A DNA stretch of 64,000 bases from positions 35,196,979 to 35,260,978 of the forward strand of contig OX463780.1 in assembly GCA_949825025.1 (NCBI GenBank). The letters are read 5' to 3'. Position 1 is the stretch's first letter. Each line of letters begins with the position of its first letter. Below are positions 36,334 through 48,226 of this stretch, piece after piece. The translations under genes were made by a program, and so were the position numbers. This DNA comes from Siphlonurus alternatus (taxonomy: Eukaryota; Arthropoda; Insecta; Ephemeroptera; Siphlonuridae). Under the pieces are notes generated by a model, which was not told the DNA's origin, made no database searches, and worked only from the letters and a program-made list of their open reading frames with translations.

Positions 36334-38242
36334 GTATATGATGTATAAATTACAGCATAATTGTTATAGTAGAAATTATAATTGTTCCTTTCTATGCCAT
36401 GTAAGGTAAATGACACCACGTTATAGCTAGAGTGTTACACTGAGAAAACATGTCATTCAATAAGATTTACTTCATTGTAAAATATTATACTTGATTCAGA
36501 AGATACCGAGGCGGATTCTGTAAATGCTTTTTGCACGGGATTGGAAGATGTTGCAACAATGTCATGCATGGTGAACTCTCTGATTGTGCAGTCATCGTAT
36601 AATAAAAAATAATAAAAACAAAACATTGTTGCCGATGTCAAGGATTTCTGTTTTAAGTAAATTTATTTATTTTAGCTTCAGTTTTAATTAGGCATGGTTA
36701 GTTATGATTATATGATTGTTATGAATATGCCTCAATGCAGTAATAAAATAATATCTCTATATTGGAATAAAGATAATGAAGGAAGTAAATATTTTTGATC
36801 GATTCATAATGAGTTAATGAAGATTTTAGTAGTTAATTACTACTTTTTCAGTGTATAAGCTGTGTATAATAATTCTTGTGGCTCACGCCTGAAGATAGAG
36901 TTTAATTGCAAAAACAGCTCTATACATTGCATGCAAAGACTATAATTATATACATATATTATATTATATTATAAGACGTTTAGCTCATAAACATTCATTG
37001 GATTTTCGCTGTCAAGACGGGATTCGAACCAAAAATGGCAAAGTGGGCCACCTTTAAATACCACCATCATATGACTGAAGAGAAAAAAACTGGACATTAT
37101 CATTCATATACACTGTGAAAAAGTAAATTTATTATAGACGGGTTAATAGTATTTACCAATTAACCTCAGCTGTTTTTCTTATAATATACAAGATTCATGC
37201 AAGCTATAACAAGTATCTTTTGCTACTATACGTTTAGTTTTTTTTTTCTTTTTTTTTTTTTTATACTTATACTGCATTTATTAATATAATTATGTCGTTT
37301 ATACACAACCGGTGTACCAGTATAATTATATGACGTCAATTGATTATTATTTTTATTAAATTATTAATATTATTATTTACTTAAAAGTAATTCTGGTAAT
37401 TCATAAAAGAAAGCCTGTTTTCGCCTGTTTTTTTTTATGCTCTCCCTTTGCACAAAAATTTGAATTTAAAACCACTAAATGATAATTCATAAATTGAGAT
37501 TGAGATCGTACTTTAACCATTTCAAAAACCATAATTATATTATTATTTTATACACATATTCGTTTAGTAAAAGAAAAAAAAGAAAACGAAATAGCACTTC
37601 GCATTCTTTGCAGTTATTTTATTTGTCATGACAGTTATTGTGTGTGAACATGCATAATATATAAATTTAATACGTTGTTTATTGAATATAAATAATATAT
37701 AAATAATTAAATATTATGTGATAATATGTGAATTGCCAGCTGTGTTTTGGCAAGGTATTTTAATACCTTTTTTCTCATAAAAGAGGGGGGTGGGGGGAAT
37801 TATGCGGTCAAAAATTTCTAGGATATTTCCTAGAACACTTAACGTAATTGTAATTAATTATAAAATTTTGATATAAATATGATAAATTAAAAGTGGTAAA
37901 AAAAAATAAACGCATGCGTCGCATGTTCTTTTGTATAATTATATTATAAAACTGACGTTCTGACAATATAATCGCGTACATTTTATACTAGTTAATGCTA
38001 TTAAATTAATATCACACGCAAATAAATTTAATATTGTTCACTTTTTCTCAATAAATAAAATAATAAAAAAATGTAAAGGAAATGCACACTTAATATTTTA
38101 CAAGGTTGCAAAATGTAGAGAATATTAAATAAATGCATTTAGTGACAAAGAAGCTGCATAATTATTCTAGAGTGTCCATAATTTTCTCTGTCGCCAACTT
38201 ATAATTTTATATAACTCGTATAATATATTGAGCCTCCCAAAA
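36332..38242. other. Intron 1, AT-rich stretch
   Basis: A B-box-like GGTTCGAATCCCG on the minus strand near 37018-37030 is the only SINE-like trace. A CRE octamer lies at 37331-37338. No gene. Confidence 0.45.
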
Positions 38243-38337
38243 TCAAACTAGCTTAAAAGCCATTCAGATGGAAGGTTGTTGTCTATGTGAAATCAAGAAA
38301 CTGGCTTTTATTGAAAAGTGGATATGAGCTAGTTTGG
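38243..38337. mobile_element. Short MITE, CAAACTAGC family (copy 1)
   Basis: Ends TCAAACTAGCTTAAAA and GAGCTAGTTTGG are inverted. The interior (CATTCAGATGGAAGGTTGTT, AGAAACTG, AAAAGTGGAT) matches 51856-51970. Confidence 0.6.
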
Positions 38338-38590
38338 TAATGAGGGCTTGATATATAATTAAATAATTATGTGTAAATTATAATTTAATATTCAATTTAT
38401 TTTAAGGAAATTTTGGCACAAAAAATGACATAATATTTTGCACTATATAGTAATATACTACACCAACCAAAATAAATGTGTGCTACTTGCTGATATAGAA
38501 GGCCATGCTATATTGAATTGGCATTGCCAGGCTATAGTATACTAAAGATATGTCTACCACTCTACCGTCTATGCAGCCTCTTGTCTGTCT

Positions 38591-38670
38591 CACGTTTTGA
38601 CGACCGCGTGTATGTTTGCTGGAGGGGCTCGCTCGCACGCGATCTGACTTCAGATCAGATTCTAACACGT
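38591..38670. promoter_or_regulatory. Cluster of four HIF response-element cores
   Basis: RCGTG cores occur at 38591 (minus), 38606 (plus), 38636 (minus) and 38666 (minus), spaced 15, 30 and 30 bp, in a short GC-richer patch. HIF dimers bind RCGTG, so this is a candidate autoregulatory site in the HIF-alpha gene. The motif is short and function is inferred. Confidence 0.35.
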
Positions 38671-41600
38671 CAATATTACAATGTAACATTTACACTACAT
38701 AAGGCTTATTTTCTTATGCTCTAGCGTTAAGAAATATAAAAAAGGTTATTCTAAACGATTTGATAGCAAATTGCGTACATCAAGACTTCTTGCAATGCTT
38801 CACTACATATGGCCAACAGACACTGACTGGTGAGGCACAAGAAAAAAAAATACAGTACATAAATACAGTAGTCAGCATACTAATTATACTGATTCCATCA
38901 AAGAGAAATTATAACGTACTTTAAGACACTTTTTTTTTTAAATAAATGAAATGATATTATATTGTTTTTGTTCTATGGTGAGGCTGTGAAATATATTTAA
39001 AAATATTCATCTAAAAATTTATTAGTGTCCTTCAAATTGGAAATTCTCACTGCAACGGAAGTAAGCAGAATTACACAAGGTGTCTATATAGCCATTCTCT
39101 TTGCATTTTGATTACGAGCTTGACAGTTTTAATGTCATATTTACCAACATTTTGGTGCTCAAAAGTTTTAAATTAAAAAGAGAGGACACAGAATTCACCA
39201 TTTATTCGCAAGCAGCTTTATTTTGTAAGTTGCTATTTAGATTTAATTAAATTTAAGAGCTATTTAAATTTTTAGTATGTATAATTTGATTATAAAAATA
39301 GCTTATGTATAATTTGTTTATAAAAATAGCTATGTAAATTAATCAAAGGTTAGACCGTCATTTTTTTATAGCATTAATATTTTTTACTTAGGTATAAGAT
39401 TATAATAAGATACTCATTAAACAGAAGTGTTGAGATTTCTCTAAATTATATTTTACTTTTAAATAATCGAAAAGTTAAGTGTATTTGTTTCAAAGATAAC
39501 AGGATTTTACCTTAATAGAAAGCGTGCGTAATAGATATAGATAATAATCTTGTTATTACTTTACGAGGACAATAACAGAATATAATAGTTTTTGAAAACT
39601 AAAAACTCCCTCATACATTATTGCGTTCAGTAATAGAAGCTATATAATATAGGAATTTTTTTAATAATATTGGCATACAATATACAATATTCATATAATT
39701 GCATGCCCAATTTGTTACCAGCTCATTTATTGATTGTTGCAAAGAAAATAGTCTCATAAATTTCTTAAAAAAAAAAAATAATCTGATTTTTTTTTTCTTA
39801 ATTAATTGAGATACGACTTACCAAGATAAACTTTTAATTAAACAATGTCAGCTAAATTTAGCCAAGCACCTTGATAACATTTTGCCACATAGACAGTTGA
39901 GGTACAGATTTTTAAGGGAGAAAGCTTGTAAACCTCTACTAATTTAGTTCTTGTTTTGACCTTGGTTATAAAATTAAGAGTCCTTGCACTCGATACTGTT
40001 GCTACTTGGTTAGTCAGAGCATATTATTTTGTATGGTCAGAGCTTGCTGCTGGACAGAATACCGCCGAGCTATGGGAAAGCTCAATTGACGTCACATAGA
40101 CGGGCGCCGTTTGGACTCATAAATTATTTATCTACAGCAATAGTACATAAGGAATGTCGGTACCTCAGGTGTTGCAAAATATTTAGTACACTAGCTGATA
40201 ATAATTTCAGTATACGGGCCTGGTGCCCCTAAGGCAAGTATTAAAAAAAAAAATAAGGTAAATTCTAATTACATGGCATTGATATTGCTGTAGTTATTTA
40301 TCATACAAAGTAGTTGCTAGAAATAAATTTTAGCTTTGGCAACCCGAATAATTATGTTGAAAATTTAGGTTATTATTTTATTATTCACAGCTGAGTAAAG
40401 AACTTATATGTCGATCCTAAAACTAGTTTTAGAGAACAGCTATAATATAATAATAATAAATCAATCAAAAATTTAAAGAAATATCAAAATGTATAACATA
40501 ATTAATTTTAAGAAAAAAAAAACATACATGCAATATACTTTGTGAACTTATTATTATATGATTGAATTTTGGGGAGTAATTATAATTGTTTTTACATAAA
40601 TTTAAAGTTTAAGTTTATGTGTTTTTACTTTTACTGTCTCCATACCATCAAAATGTATCGACAAGGTAAAAATAACTGTAGCTTTTACGTAATCGTTTTA
40701 TTGCAGGTTTTAGTCGGAAATTTTATTTGTACCTACAATGTCATAAAAATGAAGTACCGACTGACGCAAAGTATTATACTTTTACACTTCCTTTTCTACA
40801 ATTATTATTGCGCATCTGTATCAGTTGTACAGACCACGTGATCTTCTTGTTAAGAATAATTAAGTGTGTCATGGGCGGTCTTATATAGGGAGTGCCCGGA
40901 GTGGGCAGTTTAGGCTTATCAGCCTTCCTTCCATTATCAGCTGCTCCACTGCATATAAATAAATGTATAAACAACATTAATTGCATACTATCATTGTACA
41001 TCATACTAATCAAGGGTAGTTGTGGATGAAACTTTGATTTTTTTTCCCCTATAGATTTCAGTATATATTATACCTTGCATGTCAAATCGCCCGTAATCCT
41101 GGTAAAAATATTATATATAATCCTGCGATATCTTGCAGCAAAAAACGATATCAGCCTAATTGCCTTAAGACCAATCTGCACCTTTTCAGCGACCACGAAT
41201 TATATATACTGTATAATGTCGATGCATGAATTGCACCGCTGCATGCCACCGATATATGTAAATGATTTTGCCTTAATATATAGCTCTAAAAATTAGTTTT
41301 TTCGAACATTTAAACGATCACTATATACAGTATTGAAATGATTATAGAATAGTCTTTTGTTAAGGTTATTTAATTAATATGAGGCGTAGGAAAGTTGAGC
41401 GGAAAATTGCAATGGTGACAAATGCTTTTTTTTTTTTTTTTTTTTTTTTTGCGCTAACTTGAATTGTACAATATTAAATTAATGAGGCCAATTTCTATTT
41501 TGGTATCATAAATATGCAATTTATTTATAATGTTGAAAAATAAATTATTTATATTTTATACAATATTTGATTTTATATGGTATATCTAATTATTAAATTG

Positions 41601-42783
41601 ATTTTATCCGAATGCCAATATTGAATTGCGAAAAAATTTTAATGGTATTGACTTATTTTACATCATTGGGTGGTCTCACGTAAAATTACGTTTTAGTTTC
41701 AAGGTTATTAATTAATATTTGTTTCTATAACAATCAATAATTAATTTTATACACTTTATATTATAATTTTTATCTTTAGCATAATTATATATATTCTCTG
41801 TAAATAATGACATAAGTTAAATTTTATTTTACTTCATATCATAAAATAAGAAATAAAAATCATTTCACCCTTGACAATAATTATGCCCTTGATGTTTGCT
41901 TGCGGTTGCTATTGCGCAGTCGAGTTGTGTTGTCTCCATCCAAATGATTCTGGACCTAAGGGAACTTGCGCTTTGCAGATCTTTCTGGGTCCCGCGCAAA
42001 TATATAGGTCAGTGCCCCGCCCCTAAACAGTGTTTGGTGTGGTGTTTTTTTTGGACCAACCCAAGTTGTTATCGTGTGCGGCGCAAAAACGCAAAACTGC
42101 TGCGCGCCGAACAACCACAGAAAATCGAAATATTAAAGCATTCCGGCCACCTATCGTCCTTTTTGAGAACTACATGTAGAATTCGCAAAATCTTTCAAGA
42201 GATGTCGTGACAATGCAAAATTAATTATTTGTGCCAAATTCAATGAAATTAATTTCATAAAAATAATAAACTTAAACTTACGTATTTAATATTTTAAAAA
42301 GAAAACTATATGAACCAGAGGTTGTCAGAAATGTAAAAAAAAAAAAAAAAAAAAAAAATTGACCTTTTTGCTTTAGTTGAATACGTTGTTGCGTTGTCTA
42401 TGAGCCAAGAGGTTGAACCCAAGAACTCAAGATCTGATGTGCACGTGATTATAAACACGTAGATAAAAATTAATTATTTAAGTGCTTACTTAATTCCTTA
42501 AGTACTTACTGAAGTTACTTAATTAAGGAAAATAAAAAATAACTGTCTTCTAATAAGCTGGATAGATATTATAGCATTTAGCCATGCATAATTTAAATGT
42601 TGTTACCTAGCTTAATTTGTTCTTTTACTCGTTTATATGACCTTGAGCCATTTGTGAATTTTAAGAACATCGTGACAGAAAATTCACTCTTGGTGTCACG
42701 TTTTGCCTCTGAACGCGAAGAGAATTGTGCCCATAGAGTCGTATTAATTTAAGATTCCCTCTATAAGTGTAACTGTGAGGTCG

Positions 42784-42787
<4 letters not shown>
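38671..42787. other. Intron 1, AT-rich with a GC-richer patch (41890-42210)
   Basis: A CRE octamer lies at 40087-40094 and T-runs at 41427-41450. The 41.9-42.2 kb patch has CCCCGCCCC and an open plus frame of 104 codons. That frame has no recognisable domain and no splice sites of matching phase. No gene is claimed. Confidence 0.45.

Positions 42788-42871
<84 letters not shown>
42788..42871. repeat. (TA)n microsatellite
   Basis: About 84 bp of AT dinucleotides with one C interruption. Confidence 0.95.
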
Positions 42872-42874
<3 letters not shown>

Positions 42875-42976
42875 GATGACATATAGTAAGTTTTTCAACT
42901 TACAGACATTGGCAGTATTTTATATAATTACGCTGGCGCAGTATAAGTAAAGAGAATTTGTCAGAGATTTGAAGGT

Positions 42977-43054
42977 TGACGAGTGGTCCAAGGGGATAAG
43001 GCGCTCGCCGCCGCGATTGCACAGAGAGATGTGGGTTCGAGTCCCACCTCGGAA
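42977..43054 (+). pseudogene. tRNA-like sequence (tRNA pseudogene or SINE head)
   Basis: The A box TGGTCCAAGGGG and B box GGTTCGAGTCC both fit the polymerase III consensus. The T-arm GTGGG-TTCGAGT-CCCAC pairs perfectly. The acceptor stem pairs at only 5 of 7 positions, and the anticodon arm does not fold normally. A TTTT follows at 43058, and then a (TA)n tract. Confidence 0.45.
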
Positions 43055-43057
43055 GAC

Positions 43058-43063
<6 letters not shown>

Positions 43064-43122
<59 letters not shown>
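43064..43122. repeat. (TA)n microsatellite
   Basis: About 59 bp of AT dinucleotides directly after the tRNA-like sequence, possibly grown from a SINE tail. Confidence 0.95.
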
Positions 43123-43127
<5 letters not shown>

Positions 43128-44654
43128 GCATTTCTTGAGCACCTGCTGGTATGTACATACGTAGTTCATTGACTAATATGAATCAATTAACTTTGTGGAT
43201 GAGTGGGGGATATAATTAATTTTTCGCCCATCGGAAGTAGCTGGAAGTGCAAGGTCTATTCATTTAGTTTAAAGTTTAACAGCTGATACAATTATCTGTA
43301 ATTTGAATGTAACATGAAAAGTTCTGAGTTTTCATTTTCAGAAACTACATGGAATATATTATGGAGAATGAGGGAGACACCCATTCAGAAACCTCTTGGC
43401 TCTCACTCTAACCTGCGTATATCGTTAATTAGGTCTGATTGTATGTTTGTATTGTTCAGAAGTGTACTTTATTTCCCCGGCTTTTTCCATGCAATGGGAT
43501 TGTTATAGCGATATGTCTGTAGGTCATATATGTAATCGTAAGACCATTCAGACCATTGCTCCCCTTTATCTTATCTACCTCTTATAGTAGCCGGTCATTT
43601 TCAAGGAGGTACAACTGCATTAGACGAAATTGATTATCGCGATTTTTTTATGAAGATAAAATTTTGTGACACGTTGACCTTTCTACTTTTGGTCTTTTTG
43701 ATGATAACATAATATTCACCATTCATGGTCATGCTACTTTCTCCCAGTGGAAATATGATTTGGTTAGCTAACGAGTAAATTACTTGTCTTAAAATATACT
43801 ATATTGGGAACAAATTAACCGTTTAAACGAAGTGAAAGCAAATATATATAATTTTTAGTTTAAAGACTTTTATAAAATAATTATTGCAAAAAAGGTGTTT
43901 ATTAAATTTGAAGTTTAGAAACTCTTAATTTTGTGCACTAAACTTAAATAAGTACTATATATCGACAATGCAAGCAACGCGCCAACGCAGGTAAATATTC
44001 AATGTATTATATATATTAAAAGAGGAAATTTTAGTTTTGATGCGAAATGCTTTGGTGTCATGTTCTGCTGCATCCCACTTGATCAAAGCTGAATAATTTA
44101 TTCGTCTAACGTAATGCCTAGTGATATCTTAACATTCGACTCAAATAATCGCAATATTGTAGAAGTTGATAAGATAACAAGTTTGGTCCAATGCTATTAT
44201 AGTTAATGGACCACGTATTTTATAACTTCACTAAATATTAGTCATAAAAACTAACAGCCTAAATGTCGAAGATTTACAACATTGGCAACTTGGCCGGAGA
44301 AAAAAATGCGCGCGTTTTGTGGTGCATGATATTTAATATTGAAAGTCGTACCAAAGAAATGAATCCTTCTTTGTACTCCTTGTAGTCATGTGCTCATACA
44401 GACTAGAAAGGGGTTATTCTAAAGAGAATCAACAGTGCATCAATCACATGGCATACAGTATTCATAATTTTCTTGTCTGCTGTTATTATATATAATACTA
44501 TCAATAAAAACATACACACAATTCAGACTAGTTTTGTTTTTTTAAATTTTGTTAGTAAAAAAAAAGAGTGAATAGAATAAAATGCTTTTTTTGCAGGCTG
44601 CATAGCTAAAGGCAAGATGATTAATTGTGTGAGCGCGATCTGACTTGTTGACTC
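43123..44654. other. Intron 1, AT-rich stretch
   Basis: CATCGGAAGTAGCTGGAAGT near 43230 resembles the end of the MITE at 44655. No gene. Confidence 0.45.
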
Positions 44655-44876
44655 ATACAGTCAAATTTATATGATATTCCTTCCGGAAGTAGCCAGAAGT
44701 ATAATGTTTCTGATCCATCTACTTGTATTTCAGTATTGTAACTTCGCACATAGGTCATCAGGATTTCTATTGCAAGTCTTTTTGCAAAGTTTCAAAACTG
44801 AATTACAAACAGAAAAATCACAAACTTCACACCTCTGGCTACTTCCGGAGGGATTATCACATAAATTTGACTGTAT
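44655..44876. mobile_element. MITE with ATACAGTCAAATTTAT ends
   Basis: The left end has TACAGTCAAATTTATATGAT and TTCCGGAAGTAGCCAGAAG. The right end in reverse complement has TACAGTCAAATTTATGTGAT and CTCCGGAAGTAGCCAGAGG. Arms are about 50 bp. The 73-codon frame across it is incidental. Confidence 0.75.
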
Positions 44877-46272
44877 CAACTTTTTATATTGACTTTATGT
44901 CAGTTTAGGTTTGTGCTCCTCTTGCTTTTTTGGTTATCAGATTTGTCGTAAGCAAGGAGAAAAAAATATTGTGCAGTAAGGTAGGAAACATATTTGGAAA
45001 AGTTCCTTACATTTATATTTCGCTTTTCAGACCCTTACTTACATGATTCACGCTGACGTTTACTGGCTTAACTATAAGTTAACTATAATTTCAGTTTAAT
45101 GATAATGCAACATTATAATATAATATATCGTCAAAATGGATAAAATAGTACCTTTCAGATTTTATCATATAATTTCAAGGGGTGTTTTATAAATATTAAC
45201 TTGAACATGATAATTATATATTTATATACTGTCAGTCAAAAACGACAGCCTGTCATTGTGTATTTAAAATATAGGATGTTTTTGTTTTTCTATAACAAAT
45301 AACATGTCTGCAATGAAGGCTAAATGGCTATAATGTTATTGGAAATCGATTAAAATATTTAATAATAAATTCGTATTATTATTAAAAACAATTCAACTAT
45401 TTTTGATTAATTACATATTTAAAACAATGATGCCATGGCATCTTCTTGCATACAATAGACTCATGAATAGAGTGTGATAATCGAAATAATGTGACGGGTA
45501 AAACAAATTAATAAATTGGTTTTGAAAATATTTGTTAAATTTGTCATGAATGCAAAACAGATTTGTTTATTTTGACTTTTTTTAGCTGGTCTATTGGCTC
45601 GGATCAGCAGAACATGTACAATTTTCACAATACACAATACAATATAGTGTGTAGTTCGTAACCCTTATTTAAACGTAGCTTCCATCATATAATCAGAGTC
45701 GGTAGGACGTTTTCGAGGGAGTCCTCAGAGGCTATTAATTTTTGAAGAGAATGTCTTGAGCTTTGAATGTCTCCTCCTATAAATGCTTGCACACTCCATG
45801 CGAAAGGAAAGGCCAAAGGTTATTATATGGTTTGGCTAGGGAAATACGTTTAAACGGGCTATTTGATTTTCTAAGAAAATTATCTGTTTATTTTACCATG
45901 AAAGTTAGGATGAACCACAACGAGATTTTCTTTGAATTAAGAACGAAATAAACATTTCAAAAGTACTATTTATTTTTTTTAACTGTTATTAATTAATAAG
46001 AAATGACGTAAGTTCAGACAGTGATTTCCTTCTTAATTATTGGTACTGTTAGCTTTGCATTAATATTAAATTAATATAAATTGAAATTATAATCAATTGA
46101 ATCAATTTAGTGTGAAGGATCAATAATTGATATATTTTTAGTTTTCACTGTACTGACGAGAATTCTCTATGGCTACATCAGTTTTTTTTTATGTAAAATT
46201 TTGTTGGTATAAAAGCAATAAATCCGTGATAAATAATAATTTTTAAAATTTCAGGCAAACTTAAGGCAAACA
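44877..46272. other. Intron 1, AT-rich stretch
   Basis: I see no gene or repeat beyond simple AT tracts. Confidence 0.5.
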
Positions 46273-46634
46273 CGGATCAGCTGGCCCAATGCTAAAAAAA
46301 TCCCATTCATAAAAATTATGAAAAAAATTTAAAATGTTCTCCTCTACATCCCCTATTAGTAGGTAAAATATCAGGTACAAACGAGCTAGTTTTCGAGTTA
46401 TTAATTTTTAAAGTTGACTAATTTAACATGGAAGTTCCATTTCTCCATGTTAAATTAGAGAACTTTAAAAATTAGTTACTCGAAAACTAGCTCGTTTTTG
46501 TATACCTGATTTTTTACCTACTGATAGGGGATGTACGAGTATATATAGAGGAGAAAGTAAGTAAGTAAGAACATTTTAAAAAAAATGCATAATTTTTATG
46601 AATGGGATTATTTTAGCATTGGGCCGCTGATCCG
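46273..46634. mobile_element. Foldback element next to the hAT-like element
   Basis: A 362-bp inverted repeat. CGGATCAGCTGGCCCAATGC and GCATTGGGCCGCTGATCCG are the ends. ACGAGCTAGTTTTCGAG / CTCGAAAACTAGCTCGT lie further in, and AACATGG...CCATGTT is at the apex. The right arm has gained a short AGTA repeat (AAGTAAGTAAGTAAG). Confidence 0.8.
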
Positions 46635-46647
46635 TATTATCTCTACC

Positions 46648-48002
46648 TTAAATATCAGGGTTCCGGACCGCCGGTGAAAACGGTCCGGTCAACCGCGGTC
46701 CGGTCGTTGATTCGTCGGTCAAAAATTTGGACCGGTCGAGTGGTCTCATCGCAGCGGCGGTCGCGTGACCGGTCGCGGTCGGGGCACGGCGGTCATAATG
46801 GACCGGTCATGACCGGTCGCGTCAAAATACGCGGTCATTTCGGTCAAATGGACCGCGGCGGACCGTGACCGCGGTCGCATATAATAATATATAATATTAT
46901 CGGGATTTTCGGGCATAATTATATTAAATTATATTATATACTAGGCTTACAGCTGCCTTCTTTTAACAGGAATAATAAGTATTTCTAATTCGTTGGCGAA
47001 TGTCACGTGACATTACTGACCAATCGGAATCAATAATTCGGGATAAATTTTTCTCAATTTTTCATTTGTGCTTTCGTAAACTTGTGTTTTTCGTTATCAT
47101 GATTATGTGTGGTCGATCCTGAATGATTACTCATAACATAACTTACGAACTCCGGTACATGCCCGTTCAACTTGATCGTCGGTCCAACTTGATTGCTGAG
47201 ATTGATCGCGACCCGGTCGTACTTCGTTCTCGTCAAGTTAGTTATACCTGAGCATTGCGAGCGAGAGTATGTCGCCAATAACCAGCAAGCAGACAGCAAA
47301 TTATAAATAGAATAGAATAGAATAGAATAGAATAGAATAGAATAGAATAGAATAGAATAGAATAGAATTTCAATCTTTTGATTACAGTTGTAATATAGAT
47401 CATGTCTTTTCATTTTCAACAGTCAAACAAACTAACAAACATACGTACATACATGATCAGTTTTAAAGTATTAATTATATGTACTTTATTATGAAAAAAA
47501 AAAAAAAGAAAAAAAAAGTAAGTACGAAATAAGAAAAATAATATGTATTTATAACTTAATAATGTAAATATTTTACTTTTTATATTTTATATACTAACAT
47601 ATTAATATGTATAACAAATAAAATATATTAATGATGTATAACTATATGAAAACCTCGATCGCAAATAAAGCTAGTGATGTTGATCCGACCGCGATCTTAA
47701 TTTCAGTTCTTCAGTAAGGAGCGATTTTAATATTTTTTACTTTTAAAATTTTCAAGGCCGCTAAATTTACGATCGCGGTCGGTAGTTCGAAATAACCGTT
47801 CAATGTGCGCGGTCTTGGTCAGACCGGTCGCGGTCGCTATCCGGCCGGTCGCGATCGATGGTCAGACCGGTCGCGGTCGAGCATCGACGGTCATTTATGG
47901 ACTGGTCATGACCGGTCAAGCAAAATGAGCGGTTTTTTGCGGTCATGACCGGTCTGAAACGGTCCGGTCTGAAACGGTCCGGTCCGGAACCCTGTTAAAT
48001 AT
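46648..48002. mobile_element. hAT-like non-autonomous element with 8-bp target duplication
   Basis: Perfect direct repeats TTAAATAT (46648-46655 and 47995-48002) flank an element of 1339 bp (46656-47994). Ends CAGGGTTCCGGACCG / CGGTCCGGAACCCTG are exact inverted repeats. About 210 bp at the left and 320 bp at the right are dense in GACCGGTC and GCGGTC motifs, while the middle is ordinary AT-rich DNA. 8-bp duplications and CAGGG-type ends are hallmarks of the hAT superfamily, and the motif arrays look like subterminal transposase-binding sites. There is no transposase frame. Confidence 0.85.
47306..47368. repeat. (AATAG)n microsatellite
   Basis: About 12 units of AATAG inside the hAT-like element. 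Confidence 0.95.
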
Positions 48003-48067
48003 TTGACAGACTCTTCATTTTTTTTTTTCTTAAAGATAAAGTGACTTACAAGTTAAAATCTAATTAG

Positions 48068-48165
48068 TGAGTCAGCTTGTGATTGGTTTGATGATTTCGT
48101 TATCAATTACGTGACTGATAAGTTTTTGATAAGTAAATATAAGTTATTTTGTCTTTAGCTGCAGT
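48068..48165 (+). promoter_or_regulatory. Candidate second HIF-alpha promoter
   Basis: Within about 100 bp, in order: AP-1 site TGAGTCA (48068-48074, extended to TGAGTCAGC), ATTGG (inverted CCAAT, about 48082), HRE core ACGTG (48109-48113) and two TGATAAG GATA sites (about 48116 and 48127). TATAAG follows at 48138-48143. CAGTT near 48162 could be the initiator, about 25 bp after the TATA-like box. It lies directly downstream of the hAT-like element. Confidence 0.45.
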
Positions 48166-48226
48166 TAGTGTAGATCCCAGGTGCGGTGTGTCAGGTCGTG
48201 TGTGCGAGACGATAGCAGGAGGAGCC

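Noticed and set aside
36162..36419. Frames encoding IYIYIY or YIYIYI runs (also at 10.8, 32.5 and 42.7 kb)
   Set aside because: Translations of (TA)n microsatellites.
37010..37085. B-box GGTTCGAATCCCG on the minus strand, possible tRNA
   Set aside because: No acceptor or anticodon stem can be built; at most a SINE trace.
44671..44908. Overlapping 73- and 61-codon frames
   Set aside because: They span the inverted ends of a MITE and are incidental.
46674..46868. 64-codon Arg/Gly-rich frame
   Set aside because: Lies in the GACCGGTC subterminal repeats of the hAT-like element.
47054..47419. 121-codon minus frame with FYSIL repeats
   Set aside because: Translation of the (AATAG)n microsatellite inside a transposon.
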